64,000 nt of DNA. Origin: Alishewanella agri BL06 (GTDB taxonomy: Bacteria > Pseudomonadota > Gammaproteobacteria > Enterobacterales > Alteromonadaceae). The notes beneath the pieces were generated by a model that saw only the letters and a list, made by a program, of their open reading frames with translations, did no database searches and was not told the DNA's origin. Shown in pieces: positions 44,118 to 55,330 of the stretch (position 1 is the stretch's first letter; each line of letters opens with the position of its first letter). The stretch is from assembly GCF_000272005.1 (NCBI RefSeq), contig NZ_AKKU01000001.1, positions 310,001-374,000 of the forward strand, in the 5' to 3' direction. Position numbers and translations under genes: made by a program.

Positions 44118-46310
44118 ATGGACGCCGCCTTACTCGCCGAACTGATTGCCTTTAACGGCATTGAAACCACCTTTAATGATGCCTGGGGGCAGCCGTGTCA
44201 GGTCAGTGAGCCGGATCAGTTAGCGCTGCTCAGTGCCATGGGATATCCGGTACAAGATGAAGCCTCCTGCCGCCAGGAGCTGTTACAGCGGCAACTGGAT
44301 TATTGGCAACAACTGATCGCGCCGGTATCGGTGCAGCAGCAAGATGAGCAGGGCTGGCAGCTGGAAGTGATGGTGCCACTGGCGCTGGCGAATACCGATT
44401 TTACGCTGACGCTGACTACTGAGCAGGGCGCAACACAGCAGTGGCCACTGCTGCCGGTAGATGGCGAGCTGACACAGGTGGTGGTGTTAGAGGGCGAAGA
44501 GTATCAGCAGTATCTGCATCATATCGCCTACCCATTAACAGTCGGTTACCATCAGCTGGAGCTGCGCTGCAGTGGTACCGATTTATTGGTTAACCAGCAA
44601 CTGATTATCAGCCCTGGTCATTGTTATCAACCGGCAGCGTTTAGCCAGCGCAAACAGTGGGGTAGCGCGATCCAGCTTTATGCGCTGCGCTCGGAGCGCA
44701 ACTGGGGGATCGGTGATTTTAGCGATCTGCAAACGCTGATCCGCTATCTGGCGAAGCAGGGGGCAGATTTTATTGGCCTTAACCCCATTCATGCGCTCTA
44801 TCCGGCCTTAGCGGATAATGCCAGCCCTTATAGCCCGTCGTCGCGACGCTGGCTCAATATTATTTACCTTGATGTGACCGCTACACCTGGCTTTAACGAA
44901 AATGCGGCGCTACAGGCTCATCTAAAGCAGCCTGCGGTGCAACAGGCAATAGTTGCAGCGCGGCAGCAGGACTGGGTCGATTACCCGGCCGTGATGGCGC
45001 TAAAGCTGCCAGCATTGAAGCTGTGTTATCAGTGGTTTATCGACAACAAGGCTTCGCAGCCTGAACTGGCTGCCGCCTTTGATGCCTTTAAAGCCGCGGG
45101 CGGCAACAGTTTAGCGCAGCTGGCGCTGTATGATGCGCTGCATGCCTGGCTGTATCAGCAAGACAGCCAATACTGGGGCTGGCCAAACTGGCCTGAGCAA
45201 TACCGGGATCCGGACAGCGACGCCGTGCAGCAATTTGCCGCTGAGCACGCAGCTGAGCTGGATTTTTATGTTTATCTGCAATTCCTGGCGCAGCAGCAGC
45301 TGGCAGAGGCCCAGCAACTGGCAACAGCGCAGGGCATGTTATTAGGTTTGTATCGTGATTTAGCGGTTGGCGTCAGTGAAGCCTCGACCGAGATCTGGGG
45401 GAATCCTGAGCTGTATTGCCGTGACGCCAGTGTCGGTGCGCCGCCGGATCCACTGGGGCCGACCGGCCAAAACTGGGGTTTGCCGCCAATGAAGCCGTTT
45501 CAGCTGTACCAGCAGAGTTATCAACCTTTTATTGAGCTGTTGCGTGCCAATATGCAGCATGCCGGTGCGCTGCGGATTGACCATGTAATGGCGCTGCTGC
45601 GACTATGGTGGGTACCCAAAACGGCGGCTAATGCCGGTTCGGGTGCCTATGTTTATTACCCTATTATGGATCTGCTGGGCATTCTGGCGCTGGAAAGCCA
45701 GCGCCAGCAGGTGGTGGTTATTGGCGAGGATCTGGGCACAGTACCAGAGGGCATCCGTGAGTTACTGCAGCAATTCGGTATCTATTCCTACCGGGTCTTC
45801 TTCTTTGAAACCGCGCCGGATGGCGGCTATATTTCGCCGGCACATTATCCGCTGCAGGCGATGGCGACCTTAAGTACCCACGATTTGCCAACCTTAATCG
45901 GTTTCTGGCATTGTGAAGACTTAAAACTGGGCCAGCAACTGGGCTTGTATCGCGACGAAGGCCAACTGCAACAGCTTTATCAGCAGCGCCATGCCAATAA
46001 ACAGCGAATTTTAGATTCGCTGCACGGTCATGGCCGCTTACCGGCTGATTACCCGCGTAGTGTCGATCAGCTTGCTATGGACCGCACTATGAATTTCGCT
46101 ATGCAGCAGCATCTGGCCGCCGGCGCCCAGCAGCTGTTATGCCTGCAAATTGAAGACTGGCTGGAAATGACTCAGCCGGTGAATGTGCCCGGCACCAGCA
46201 ATGAATATCCAAACTGGCGGCGCAAATTGAGTCAGCCGCTGGAGCAGTGGACGCAAGAGCCGCATATTGCCGCCTTATTGCAGCAATTAACGGCGCTGCG
46301 CCGCCAATAA
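44118..46310 (+). CDS. malQ: 4-alpha-glucanotransferase (amylomaltase)
   Basis: 730 residues; the extra N-terminal 160 residues before the GH77 barrel are usual for enterobacterial-type MalQ. The GH77 motifs are visible: YSPSSRRWLNIIYLDV, and GDLAVGVSEASTEIWGNP-like segment, with nucleophile Asp488 (ALRIDHVM), acid/base Glu537 (VIGEDLGTVPE) and Asp589 (STHDLPTLIGF). It transfers glucan chains between maltodextrins, releasing glucose, and handles short chains produced by glycogen breakdown. It is the first gene of malQ-glgB-glgX. No malP/glgP phosphorylase is in the window. Confidence 0.95.
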   Translation: MDAALLAELIAFNGIETTFNDAWGQPCQVSEPDQLALLSAMGYPVQDEASCRQELLQRQLDYWQQLIAPVSVQQQDEQGWQLEVMVPLALANTDFTLTLTTEQGATQQWPLLPVDGELTQVVVLEGEEYQQYLHHIAYPLTVGYHQLELRCSGTDLLVNQQLIISPGHCYQPAAFSQRKQWGSAIQLYALRSERNWGIGDFSDLQTLIRYLAKQGADFIGLNPIHALYPALADNASPYSPSSRRWLNIIYLDVTATPGFNENAALQAHLKQPAVQQAIVAARQQDWVDYPAVMALKLPALKLCYQWFIDNKASQPELAAAFDAFKAAGGNSLAQLALYDALHAWLYQQDSQYWGWPNWPEQYRDPDSDAVQQFAAEHAAELDFYVYLQFLAQQQLAEAQQLATAQGMLLGLYRDLAVGVSEASTEIWGNPELYCRDASVGAPPDPLGPTGQNWGLPPMKPFQLYQQSYQPFIELLRANMQHAGALRIDHVMALLRLWWVPKTAANAGSGAYVYYPIMDLLGILALESQRQQVVVIGEDLGTVPEGIRELLQQFGIYSYRVFFFETAPDGGYISPAHYPLQAMATLSTHDLPTLIGFWHCEDLKLGQQLGLYRDEGQLQQLYQQRHANKQRILDSLHGHGRLPADYPRSVDQLAMDRTMNFAMQQHLAAGAQQLLCLQIEDWLEMTQPVNVPGTSNEYPNWRRKLSQPLEQWTQEPHIAALLQQLTALRRQ

Positions 46311-46368
46311 ATAAGCCGCTGTAAGGCCCGTTCAGGTAACTCTCAGACATTTTATTAAGGACAGAATC

Positions 46369-48558
46369 ATGACTGCACAGCTGTTAACCGAAGCCCGTTT
46401 AAATCAGCCGTTTGGCTTTTTAGGTTGGCAGCCGCGAATGCAGGATGGGAAAGCGCGTGGTTTGTTGCTGCGCTGCTATCTGCCGCATGCCAGCGCGGTC
46501 AGTGCTTTCGATAGCAAAACCAATAAACTGTTAGGTGAGTTAACGCCCGATAGTAGTTGTCCCGGTTTATTTGTGCTGGAGCTACCGACCAAGCGTAAGG
46601 CGGTGCCCTATCGGTTACAGGTTACCCAGGGCCGCTATCAGCACCAGTTGTTTGACCCTTATCAGTTTACCGAGCAAGCTTATTATGCGGTGCACTTTGT
46701 ACAGCATCAGCCGGAAAATCTGTACCGGCAGCTTGGCGCCCAGCTGATTGAGCTGGACCATGCCGGCAAACGGCTGCCGGCAACCCGTTTTGCCGTCTAT
46801 GCACCCAATGCCAGCAGTGTCAGTCTGGTCGGTGACTTTAACCAGTGGGATGGCCGCTGCCATCCGATGCAACGCACCGACTGTGGCCATTTCGTGTTGG
46901 TGCTGCCGGAAGTTGCCGCCGGCGTGCGTTATAAATTTGAAATTAAAGATCAGCATGGTCATCTGTTACCACACAAGGCTGATCCGCTGGCCTTTTATGA
47001 TGAGCAATATCCGTCGCATGCCTCGTTGGTTTACGATCATCAGCAGTATCAGTGGCAGGATCAGGCCTGGCAAAACCGCACTGCGCCCAATCCGTATCAG
47101 AGCCCGATGAGTATTTATGAAGTGCATCTGGGCTCCTGGCGCCGCGGGCCGGACAATCAACCGCTTAATTACCGTGAGCTGGCGGCGCAGCTGATCCCTT
47201 ATGTACTGGATCTGGGCTATACCCATATCGAACTGTTACCGGTGATGGAGCATCCGTTTGATGGTTCCTGGGGCTATCAGCCACTGGGGCTATTTGCCCC
47301 CACCTCGCGTTTTGGCCATCCGGATGATTTTAAAGCCTTTGTCGATGCCTGCCATCAGGCCGGTATCGGCGTTATTCTGGACTGGGTACCGGCGCATTTT
47401 CCGGAAGATGGCCATGGTTTAGCCCGTTTTGACGGCTCGCATCTTTATGAATATGCCGATCCGCGCCGTGGCTGGCACCCGGACTGGAATTCCTGCATCT
47501 ATGATTTTGGTAAGGATTATGTGCGCCAGTTCCTGGTGGCCAGTGCGCTGTACTGGCTGGAGCACTTTCATATCGACGGCATCCGCGTTGATGCGGTAGC
47601 CTCGATGCTGTATTGGGACTACTCGCGTAAAGCCGGGGAATGGATCCCGAATATCGACGGCGGCAATCATAACTATGAAGCCATTAGTCTGTTTCGCTGG
47701 CTTAACCGCGAAGTGTATAGCAAGTTCCCTAATGCCATGACCATTGCCGAAGAGTCGACGTCTTTCCCGATGGTGTCACGACCGACCGACGGTGGTGGCC
47801 TCGGTTTTGGCTTTAAATGGAATATGGGCTGGATGAACGATAGTCTGCGCTATATCAGTAAGGACCCGGCTTACCGGCAGTACCATCATAATGATCTGAC
47901 GTTTTCGATGGTGTATGCCTACAACGAGAATTTTATTTTGCCGTTATCGCACGACGAAGTGGTACATGGTAAAGGCAGCTTACTGCAAAAAATGCCGGGC
48001 GATGAGTGGCAGCAGGCGGCGAACTTACGTGCCTATATTGCTTTTATGTACGCGCACCCGGGTAAGAAAATGAATTTTATGGGGAATGAGCTGGCGCAAA
48101 GCCGCGAATGGAATCATACCCAGAGTCTGGACTGGCAGCTCTTAAGCTATGATAAGCACCGTGGGGTACAGCAGCTGTTCCGCGATCTGAACCTGACTTA
48201 TCGGCGCTGCGCACCGCTGTATCAGCTAGACTATGAGCCAGCGGGCTTTGGCTGGCTGGAGCATCAGGATGCAAGCCATAGTACGGTGAGCTTTTTCCGG
48301 CAGGATGCGGCCGGCCAGCGTATTTACGTGGTCAGTAATTTTACGCCGGTGCCGCGCCAGCATTTTGCGCTCGGCGTGGCGGAAGAGGGCGAGTTTGAAG
48401 TGATCCTCAATACCGATAGTAAGTATTTCTGGGGCAGTAATTATCCGGTGCAGCAGCAGGCACTGGTCAGTATTGCTGAAGCCTGGCAGGGCCAACCACG
48501 GCGGCTGAGCTTGAATTTACCGCCGCTGGCAACCCTCTATCTACGAGTCAAATCTTAG
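46369..48558 (+). CDS. glgB: 1,4-alpha-glucan branching enzyme
   Basis: 729 residues. There are N-terminal CBM48 modules (SVSLVGDFNQWDGRCHPM) and a GH13 barrel with nucleophile Asp408 (GIRVDAVASMLYWDY), acid/base Glu461 (TIAEESTSF) and Asp529 (PLSHDEVVHGKGSL). The spacing equals that of E. coli GlgB. It forms alpha-1,6 branches in glycogen. A good AAGGACAG ribosome site precedes the start. It lies 59 bases after malQ and 10 bases before glgX. Confidence 0.97.
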   Translation: MTAQLLTEARLNQPFGFLGWQPRMQDGKARGLLLRCYLPHASAVSAFDSKTNKLLGELTPDSSCPGLFVLELPTKRKAVPYRLQVTQGRYQHQLFDPYQFTEQAYYAVHFVQHQPENLYRQLGAQLIELDHAGKRLPATRFAVYAPNASSVSLVGDFNQWDGRCHPMQRTDCGHFVLVLPEVAAGVRYKFEIKDQHGHLLPHKADPLAFYDEQYPSHASLVYDHQQYQWQDQAWQNRTAPNPYQSPMSIYEVHLGSWRRGPDNQPLNYRELAAQLIPYVLDLGYTHIELLPVMEHPFDGSWGYQPLGLFAPTSRFGHPDDFKAFVDACHQAGIGVILDWVPAHFPEDGHGLARFDGSHLYEYADPRRGWHPDWNSCIYDFGKDYVRQFLVASALYWLEHFHIDGIRVDAVASMLYWDYSRKAGEWIPNIDGGNHNYEAISLFRWLNREVYSKFPNAMTIAEESTSFPMVSRPTDGGGLGFGFKWNMGWMNDSLRYISKDPAYRQYHHNDLTFSMVYAYNENFILPLSHDEVVHGKGSLLQKMPGDEWQQAANLRAYIAFMYAHPGKKMNFMGNELAQSREWNHTQSLDWQLLSYDKHRGVQQLFRDLNLTYRRCAPLYQLDYEPAGFGWLEHQDASHSTVSFFRQDAAGQRIYVVSNFTPVPRQHFALGVAEEGEFEVILNTDSKYFWGSNYPVQQQALVSIAEAWQGQPRRLSLNLPPLATLYLRVKS

Positions 48559-48568
48559 GATTAGCGCG

Positions 48569-50617
48569 ATGGCCGATCAGATAGCACTGTTAAAAATGAG
48601 TCCTGGCAAGCCGGCGCCATTGGGGCCAACGCAACTGAGTGCCGGCTGCTGGAACTTCGCCGTCTATGCCCCGGATGCGACCGGACTGCAACTGTGTTTG
48701 TTCCGCCCGGATACGGAAGAGCTGCTGGCGGAAATTGCTTTTAGTGGCCGCACCGGGGAGATCTGGCATTTGCAGGTGCAGGGCGTCGCTGAGGGCACCC
48801 TCTATGCACTAAAAGCCGCAGGCCCGAATCAGCCGGATCGCGGTTTATTGTTTGACAGTAACAGGTTGTTACTGGACCCGTATTGCCGGCAGTTAAACCG
48901 GCCACAATATTGGCATGAACAGCAATATTTAAGCCGTAGTCACTATTCATTGGCCAAAGGCGTACTCAGCAGCACTGAGTTTGACTGGCAGGGCGCCACT
49001 AAGCCACAGATCCCACGCGAAAAAACCGTACTGTACGAGGCGCATATCAAGGGCCTGACCATGCAGCATCCGGCGGTACCGGAAGCATTGCGCGGTACCT
49101 ACCTTGGTCTGTGTCAGCCAGAGGTGATCGCGCATTTAAAAGCACTGGGTATTACTACGGTGCAGTTACTGCCGGTGGCGGCCTTTATGGCAGAGCCACG
49201 CTTAAGTAGTCTGAAGCTCACCAACTACTGGGGTTATAACCCGCTGGCATTTTTTGCACCCGAGCCACGCTATCAGGTAGAAGATGCGGTGCAGGAGTTT
49301 AAAACCCTGGTTCGCACCCTGCATCAGCATGGGCTGGAAGTGATTCTGGATGTCGTTTTTAACCACACCGCTGAAGCGGGCGAAGATGGCCCGGTGCTCA
49401 GTTTCCGCGGTTTGGCCAACCGCCAGTATTATCTGTTTCACAGCCATGGTGAAATGATTGATTATCAGAATTACTGCAACTTTACCGGCTGTGGTAATAC
49501 GTTAAACCTGTCACACCCAGCGCTGCAAAAAATGGTACTGGATGCGCTGCGGTACTGGCTGACTGAGATGCAGGTTGATGGCTTCCGCTTTGATTTGGCG
49601 GTAACGCTGGGCCGTGAGCATAAACGCTTTAATCCCTATGCCGCCTTTTTCCAAATCATCGCCCAGGATCCGGTGCTGTCGCAGGCCAAGCTGATTGCCG
49701 AGCCCTGGGATGTCGGGCCCTTTGGCTACCATCTGGGGCAGTTCCCGGCGCATTGGTCTGAGCTTAACGACAAGTTCCGCGATACCTGCCGCGCGTTCTG
49801 GCGCGGTGACAGTGGCACCTTGCCAGATTTTGCCACCCGCTTACTGGGCTCACGCGATATTTTCCAAAAGCACCATAAGCCGGCCAGTTGTAGTGTCAAT
49901 TATCTGTGCTATCACGATGGTTTTACGCTGCAGGATCTGGTCAGTTACCAGCATAAACATAACTGGCTGAACGGTGAAGAAAACCGGGACGGCCATAGTC
50001 ATAACCTGAGTAGCAATCATGGCGTCGAAGGCCCAAGCTCAGATCCGGCAATCGTCGCCGCCCGGTATCAGCATAAGCGTAATCTGGTGGCGACCTTGCT
50101 GCTGAGTCAGGGCATTATCCACTGGCTGGGCGGTGACGAACTCAGCCATAGCCAACACGGTAATAATAATGCGTATTGTCAGGATAATCCGATTTCCTGG
50201 CTTAACTGGCAATTGGATGGCCATAGTACGAAGTTTTTGCAGTTTGTACGCCAGATGATAGCACTGCGTAGCCAGTTTAGTTGCCTGCAGCAGCTGAGTT
50301 TACTGGACGATCAGTATCAGCTGCATGGTGACAAACATCAGGTGCACTGGTATTTACTCGATGCCACGCCGATGCAGGAACAACACTGGCATCAGGCCGA
50401 ACTTAACTGCTGTATGCTGGAGATTATCAATACCAACAGTCAGCAAAGCCTGCTGGTACTGATTAATGGTTCGGCCCGTAACGAAGCCGTGTTATTTCCG
50501 GGCAACAGCCGGCAACTGGTGTTTGATACCGCGCTGGATGATGGTTTACAACCGGTTAAACCGCTGCAAGCCAGCCAATGGCTGCAAACGGCGCACAGCC
50601 TGTCAGTCTGGCAGTAG
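48569..50617 (+). CDS. glgX: Glycogen debranching enzyme GlgX (isoamylase type)
   Basis: 682 residues, GH13_11. An N-terminal CBM48 part (NFAVYAPDATGLQLCLF) precedes the catalytic barrel with YWGYNPLAFFAPEPRY, VVFNHTAEAG, nucleophile Asp342 (GFRFDLAVTLG), acid Glu378 (LIAEPWDVG), and HDGFTLQDLVSY. It hydrolyses the alpha-1,6 links of phosphorylase limit dextrin, releasing short maltodextrins that MalQ can process. It follows glgB by 10 bases. The glgC, glgA and glgP genes are absent from this cluster. Confidence 0.95.
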   Translation: MADQIALLKMSPGKPAPLGPTQLSAGCWNFAVYAPDATGLQLCLFRPDTEELLAEIAFSGRTGEIWHLQVQGVAEGTLYALKAAGPNQPDRGLLFDSNRLLLDPYCRQLNRPQYWHEQQYLSRSHYSLAKGVLSSTEFDWQGATKPQIPREKTVLYEAHIKGLTMQHPAVPEALRGTYLGLCQPEVIAHLKALGITTVQLLPVAAFMAEPRLSSLKLTNYWGYNPLAFFAPEPRYQVEDAVQEFKTLVRTLHQHGLEVILDVVFNHTAEAGEDGPVLSFRGLANRQYYLFHSHGEMIDYQNYCNFTGCGNTLNLSHPALQKMVLDALRYWLTEMQVDGFRFDLAVTLGREHKRFNPYAAFFQIIAQDPVLSQAKLIAEPWDVGPFGYHLGQFPAHWSELNDKFRDTCRAFWRGDSGTLPDFATRLLGSRDIFQKHHKPASCSVNYLCYHDGFTLQDLVSYQHKHNWLNGEENRDGHSHNLSSNHGVEGPSSDPAIVAARYQHKRNLVATLLLSQGIIHWLGGDELSHSQHGNNNAYCQDNPISWLNWQLDGHSTKFLQFVRQMIALRSQFSCLQQLSLLDDQYQLHGDKHQVHWYLLDATPMQEQHWHQAELNCCMLEIINTNSQQSLLVLINGSARNEAVLFPGNSRQLVFDTALDDGLQPVKPLQASQWLQTAHSLSVWQ

Positions 50618-50637
50618 GCTTATGCCGGTTATTCGGC

Positions 50638-50643
50638 TATAAT
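50638..50643 (+). promoter_or_regulatory. Candidate -10 element of gnd
   Basis: A perfect TATAAT followed by a GC-rich discriminator lies 60 bases upstream of gnd in the 85-base gap after glgX. The -35 is weak, so gnd-purT may have its own promoter as well as readthrough. Confidence 0.5.
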
Positions 50644-50702
50644 GCCGGCCATTTTTCGAGCCGCGCCAAGGCGCATTTCTCTGCTGTTTAAAGGATCGTC
50701 AA

Positions 50703-52232
50703 ATGACAGACAACACACCACTGTGTGATATCGGCTTCGTTGGAGCCGGCGTAATGGGCAAAAACCTGATCTTAAACCTGGCAGATCATGGTTACCGGGT
50801 GGCGGCCTTTGACCTCGATCTGCAAAAGCTCGAAGCCGTGCTGGCGCAGGATACCGCAGAGCGCGGTGACCAGCCGCCGCGGGTAATTGGCTGTAGCTCC
50901 TACACCGAATTATTATCCCGCCTTTCTGCCCCCCATCTGATTGTTCTCTCTGTTCCCGCCGGTAAAGCCGTAGATGATGTCTGCCACAAGTTGATTGATG
51001 CCGGCATTCAGGCCGATGATATCGTGGTCGATACCGGTAACAGCCTGTGGACCGACACTGTCGCGCGGGAAAAAAGCTTTGAAGGTAAGTTTATCTTTTT
51101 CTCAACCGCCGTTTCCGGCGGTGAAGTCGGTGCCCGTTTTGGCCCCTCCTTGATGCCAAGTGGCGATCCCTATGCCTGGACCCGGATTAAACCCTTATGG
51201 CAGGCCATTGCGGCCAAGGTTGATCCGGCCACCGGCAAAGCTATCGAACGCTTTGAGCCGGGTAATCCGGTTACCGAAGGTGAGCCATGCGCCAGCTATA
51301 TTGGCCCCAGCGGCTCAGGCCACTATGTGAAGATGGTGCATAACGGCATTGAATATGCCGATATGCAGTTGATTTGCGAAGTGTATCAGGTGATGCGCGA
51401 TGTGCTGGGCATGTCGGCGCTGGCGATTGCTGACATTTTCCGGCGCTGGAATGAAGGCCCGCTACATAGCTATTTAATCGGCATCAGTGCCGAGGTACTG
51501 GCGACGAAAGACAGTGAAACCGGCTTGCCGCTGGTCGATGTGATTGTCGATAAAGCCGGCCAAAAGGGCACCGGCCTGTGGACTGCGGTCAGTAGCCTGC
51601 AGCTGGGTAGCCCGGCGCCAACCATAGCTGAAGCGGTGTACGCCCGTTCTATCTCTGCTCTTAAAACCGAGCGGGTCAAGGCCGCGACAGTGCTGGCGGG
51701 TCCGGCGCAAAACCTGTATAGCGAAGCGCAGCAGGCGGAGCTGATTCAGATGCTGCATGATGCGCTGTACTGCGCCAAGATCTGTGTCTATGCCCAGGGC
51801 TTTCATTTAATGAAAACGGCAGCGGAAGAGCAGGGCTGGCAGCTGAATTTCGCCGAAATTGCCAAGATCTGGCGCGCCGGCTGTATTATCCGCGCGGTAT
51901 TCCTGCAGTCGATCAGTGAAGCTTATGAGCGCAACGACGAGCTGGAGAATCTGCTGCTGGATCCGTTTTTCTCCAAGCAAATTTCGGTCTATCAGAAAAA
52001 CTGGCGTAAAGCGGTTGCCAATGCCTCGCTGGCCGGTATTCCGGTTGCGGCACTAAGTTCAGCGCTGAGTTACTACGATGCGTACCGCACTGCAGTGTTG
52101 CCAGCCAACCTGCTGCAAGGGCAGCGCGATTATTTTGGTGCCCATACCTTTGAACGGACCGACAAGGCCAAAGGTAAGACTTATCACGTAGATTGGAGCC
52201 ACCCAGAGCGGCCAATGGTGAAAATTAAATGA
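50703..52232 (+). CDS. gnd: 6-phosphogluconate dehydrogenase (decarboxylating)
   Basis: 509 residues. The NADP-binding segment [22 protein letters not shown] is at the N-terminus. [23 protein letters not shown] and [21 protein letters not shown] hold the catalytic Lys of the KMVHNGIEY motif. [14 protein letters not shown], and [11 protein letters not shown] at the end, are typical. It converts 6-phosphogluconate to ribulose-5-phosphate, CO2 and NADPH. It is about 40 residues longer than E. coli Gnd, as in the long-form subgroup. Its stop overlaps the purT start (ATGA), coupling ribulose phosphate supply to purine synthesis. Confidence 0.95.
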   Translation: MTDNTPLCDIGFVGAGVMGKNLILNLADHGYRVAAFDLDLQKLEAVLAQDTAERGDQPPRVIGCSSYTELLSRLSAPHLIVLSVPAGKAVDDVCHKLIDAGIQADDIVVDTGNSLWTDTVAREKSFEGKFIFFSTAVSGGEVGARFGPSLMPSGDPYAWTRIKPLWQAIAAKVDPATGKAIERFEPGNPVTEGEPCASYIGPSGSGHYVKMVHNGIEYADMQLICEVYQVMRDVLGMSALAIADIFRRWNEGPLHSYLIGISAEVLATKDSETGLPLVDVIVDKAGQKGTGLWTAVSSLQLGSPAPTIAEAVYARSISALKTERVKAATVLAGPAQNLYSEAQQAELIQMLHDALYCAKICVYAQGFHLMKTAAEEQGWQLNFAEIAKIWRAGCIIRAVFLQSISEAYERNDELENLLLDPFFSKQISVYQKNWRKAVANASLAGIPVAALSSALSYYDAYRTAVLPANLLQGQRDYFGAHTFERTDKAKGKTYHVDWSHPERPMVKIK

Positions 52233-53416
52233 CGACAATAATCGGAACCCCGGGTACCAGCAGTAGCACCAAGGTGCTGTTATTAGGTGCCGGTGAGCTT
52301 GGTAAAGAGCTGTGTATTGAATTAAAGCGCTACGGCTGTGAAGTAATTGCGGTTGACCGCTATCCGAATGCGCCGGCGATGCAGGTGGCTGATAAAGCCG
52401 TGGTGATCTCGATGCTGGATAACGCCGCACTGCGCCAGCTGGTGATCAGCGAAAAGCCAAGCCTGATAGTGCCGGAGCTGGAAGCCATCGCCACCTCGGT
52501 ATTGCTCGAGCTGGAGCAGGCCGGATTTAACGTGGTACCCAGTGCCAAAGCCGTTAATCTGACGATGAACCGCGAGGGGATTCGCCGTTTAGCCGCCGAG
52601 CAGCTGCAATTACCGACTTCACCCTATCAGTTTGCGGAAGATAAAGCCGGCTTTCTGGCCGCAGTCGCGGCTATTGGTTATCCCTGTGTGGTTAAACCTA
52701 TTATGTCCTCCTCAGGGAAAGGCCAGAGCGTGCTGCGCTCGGATGCCGATCTGGAGCAGGCCTGGGCCTATGCGCAGGAAGGTGGCCGTGCCGGTAAGGG
52801 CCGGATCATCGTGGAAGGCTTTATCGATTTTGACTATGAAATTACTTTGTTAACAGTGAATTCGGTGTCCGGGATCCAATTTTGTGCGCCCATTGGGCAT
52901 CGCCAGGAAAAAGGCGATTACCGCGAAAGCTGGCAGCCACAACAGATGTCAGCTATGGCACGGCAAAAAGCGGAAGCCTATGCGACTGCTGTAGTAGAGG
53001 CACTGGGCGGTAAAGGCTTATTCGGTGTTGAGCTCTTTATCAAAGGCGACGAGGTTTGGTTTAGTGAAGTCTCACCCCGGCCGCATGATACCGGTATGGT
53101 GACGCTGATCTCGCAGCAACTGAGCGAGTTTGCGCTGCATGCACGCGCCATTTTGGGTTTACCTATTCCACAGATCAGGCAGTACGGCCCGGCTGCATCA
53201 GCCGTGTTGCTGGTACCGGGACAGAGCCAGAATATTCAGTATGCCGGTTTAGCCGATGCGCTGCGTGAACCTGATACAGAGCTGCGGCTCTTTGGTAAGC
53301 CGGAAGTGCAGGGCGAGCGGCGAATGGGTGTGGCGCTGGCGCTGGCCCAGAGCACTGAGGCTGCAACAGCTAAAGCCTTGGCGGTTGTGCGGCAGCTAAC
53401 GGTAACGCTTAAGTAA
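52229..53416 (+). CDS. purT: Formate-dependent phosphoribosylglycinamide formyltransferase
   Basis: 395 residues of the ATP-grasp superfamily. It has [24 protein letters not shown] at the N-terminus, [19 protein letters not shown] for ATP binding, then [20 protein letters not shown] and [17 protein letters not shown], which are all characteristic of PurT. It formylates GAR from formate and ATP in purine synthesis, bypassing the folate-dependent PurN. The start overlaps the gnd stop by four bases. A stem-loop at 53424-53451 follows the stop but lacks a T tract. Confidence 0.96.
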   Translation: MTTIIGTPGTSSSTKVLLLGAGELGKELCIELKRYGCEVIAVDRYPNAPAMQVADKAVVISMLDNAALRQLVISEKPSLIVPELEAIATSVLLELEQAGFNVVPSAKAVNLTMNREGIRRLAAEQLQLPTSPYQFAEDKAGFLAAVAAIGYPCVVKPIMSSSGKGQSVLRSDADLEQAWAYAQEGGRAGKGRIIVEGFIDFDYEITLLTVNSVSGIQFCAPIGHRQEKGDYRESWQPQQMSAMARQKAEAYATAVVEALGGKGLFGVELFIKGDEVWFSEVSPRPHDTGMVTLISQQLSEFALHARAILGLPIPQIRQYGPAASAVLLVPGQSQNIQYAGLADALREPDTELRLFGKPEVQGERRMGVALALAQSTEAATAKALAVVRQLTVTLK

Positions 53417-53423
53417 TCAGTCT

Positions 53424-53451
53424 GTGGTGTCGGTCAGCAGATCGGCACCAC
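53424..53451 (+). terminator. Stem-loop after purT (uncertain terminator)
   Basis: Nine base pairs with one G-T, and a 10-base loop, eight bases past the purT stop; no T tract follows. It may protect the mRNA end or assist factor-dependent termination. Confidence 0.3.
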
Positions 53452-53584
53452 GACGAGAGTATTGGTCTGGCGCCGGTGCAGATTAATGTTCCTTATTTAG
53501 TAATAAACTCTTGTTGTATAAAATCTTTTGGTGTTTCTTCTCCTGACAGCTATGCTTGAAGCACAGAAGTCTGCAGGAAGAATA

Positions 53585-55291
53585 ATGATGAGTTTTTGGT
53601 CTAGTGCCGCTGGCCGGCTATTGTTCTTACCCATCCTGGCGCTCGCCGGTTTCTTATTAGTTGCTGCCGTTGCGATGCATTCCCTCCAGCAAAAATTGAT
53701 TGAAGGACGCGAACAGCGTGTCGTGGCTGTCATTGATGTTGGAATGTCGTTAGTTAAACATTATCAGCAGCTGGCTAAAAGCGGTGTGATGAGTCGTGAG
53801 CAAGCACAGCAGGCGGCACTGGGGGCAATTAAAGCACTGCGCTACGACAAAGTGGAATATATTTGGATTAACGATTTAGGTAAACCTTTTCCTAAAATGG
53901 TGATGCATCCCACGGTACCGGCACTTGAAGGCACGGTATTGGACCGCCCCAGCTTCAATTATGCCACCCTGATGCGCAGCGCCGATGGTCGTCAACAGCA
54001 CAAACTGAATAACCAGAACTTGTTTGTAACCTTTGTCGATACCATCGAACGCTATGGCAGTGGCTTCGTCGAATATCAATGGACTAAACCCTTAGCCGGT
54101 GGCGGGGTAACTGAAGAGCGTTACACTAAGCTTTCCTATGTCATTGCAGATCAGGAATGGGGCTGGGTGCTGGGATCCGGCATCTATATTGATGATGTCC
54201 GCAAGACATTCTGGCAAACCGCTTTGCAGCTGGCGCTGGTCATAGTACTGGTCATGCTGTTAACGATAGCGGTCTCTCTGTATATCCGGCGCTGGTTATT
54301 GCGGCAACTCGGCGGCGAAGTGGCCTACACCCGGCAGTTAGTACAACAGGTTGCGGCCGGCGATTTTAGCGCGGCTATCAGTCTGCGAGCCGGCGATAAG
54401 GATAGTTTGTTGGCGGCAGTCGCCGCCCTGGTTGAGCGGTTGCGCGACCTGGTTAGTCAACAGCGGGCGCTGGTTAGTGGTCTTAATCAGCAATCTGAGG
54501 CGCTGGACAGTTCCAGCCAGCAAAGTCAGGCGTTATTGCAGCAGGTAATGGAGCAAACCACTCAGGTTGCGACGGCAGTGCATGAAATGAGTACCACCTG
54601 CGATGATATGGCGCGTAATGCCACTACGGCGGCACATTCGGCGCGGGATGCCGATCGGGAAGCGGTAGCGGGCACGGCTGCGGTGAGTCAAACTCTGGAG
54701 GCGATTAATCAGTTACAACACAAGGTGGAACAGGTGGCCTCGGTGTTGTCGGAGTTATCTGACAGCAGTCAGCAAATCGGTGCGGTGACCGAGGTGATTG
54801 GCAGCATTGCAGAGCAAACTAACTTGTTAGCCTTAAATGCCGCCATTGAGGCCGCCAGGGCCGGTGAACAGGGGCGGGGCTTTGCCGTAGTGGCTGATGA
54901 AGTCCGAACCCTGGCCAGTCGTTCGGCCAGTTCCACTCAGGATATTAATAACAGAGTACAAGGTATTCAGCAGGATGCTGCCCGGGCGGTGAATTCCATG
55001 CAACAAAGCCAGCAGGAAGCCAGCCTGACTATAGCCCGTTCTTCTGAAGCCAGTAGCGCCTTACAGCGGATCAATAGTGCTGTTGCCCAAATCACCGATG
55101 TTAACGATCAACTGGCCAGTGCGACCGAAGAGCTCGCCATGGTCGCCGGTGGCATTAATCAAAATATGGAGCAAATTGCTCAGGCGGTGCAACAAACCCA
55201 TGAGCAGGCGGCACAGTTGGCAGGTGCCAGCAGCCAGTTAAGGCAGATGGCACGGGAATTAAATAATCTGTTGGCTGGCTTCCGCGTATAA
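53585..55291 (+). CDS. Methyl-accepting chemotaxis protein with a Cache sensor domain
   Basis: 568 residues from ATG 53585 (ATG 53588 is equally possible; AGGAAG lies at 53575-53580); the TTG at 53528 only extends the frame. TM1 is at residues about 10-30, followed by a single-Cache periplasmic domain with the motif [25 protein letters not shown] and [12 protein letters not shown], which is typical of sCache_2. TM2 ([22 protein letters not shown]) is followed by HAMP and a signalling coiled coil with the hairpin [19 protein letters not shown]. The ligand is unknown; sCache_2 often binds small carboxylates. It stands alone. Confidence 0.92.
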   Translation: MMSFWSSAAGRLLFLPILALAGFLLVAAVAMHSLQQKLIEGREQRVVAVIDVGMSLVKHYQQLAKSGVMSREQAQQAALGAIKALRYDKVEYIWINDLGKPFPKMVMHPTVPALEGTVLDRPSFNYATLMRSADGRQQHKLNNQNLFVTFVDTIERYGSGFVEYQWTKPLAGGGVTEERYTKLSYVIADQEWGWVLGSGIYIDDVRKTFWQTALQLALVIVLVMLLTIAVSLYIRRWLLRQLGGEVAYTRQLVQQVAAGDFSAAISLRAGDKDSLLAAVAALVERLRDLVSQQRALVSGLNQQSEALDSSSQQSQALLQQVMEQTTQVATAVHEMSTTCDDMARNATTAAHSARDADREAVAGTAAVSQTLEAINQLQHKVEQVASVLSELSDSSQQIGAVTEVIGSIAEQTNLLALNAAIEAARAGEQGRGFAVVADEVRTLASRSASSTQDINNRVQGIQQDAARAVNSMQQSQQEASLTIARSSEASSALQRINSAVAQITDVNDQLASATEELAMVAGGINQNMEQIAQAVQQTHEQAAQLAGASSQLRQMARELNNLLAGFRV

Positions 55292-55330
55292 TAACTCAAG
55301 TGAGAAACTCTGTGACGTGCTGAGGTACAG

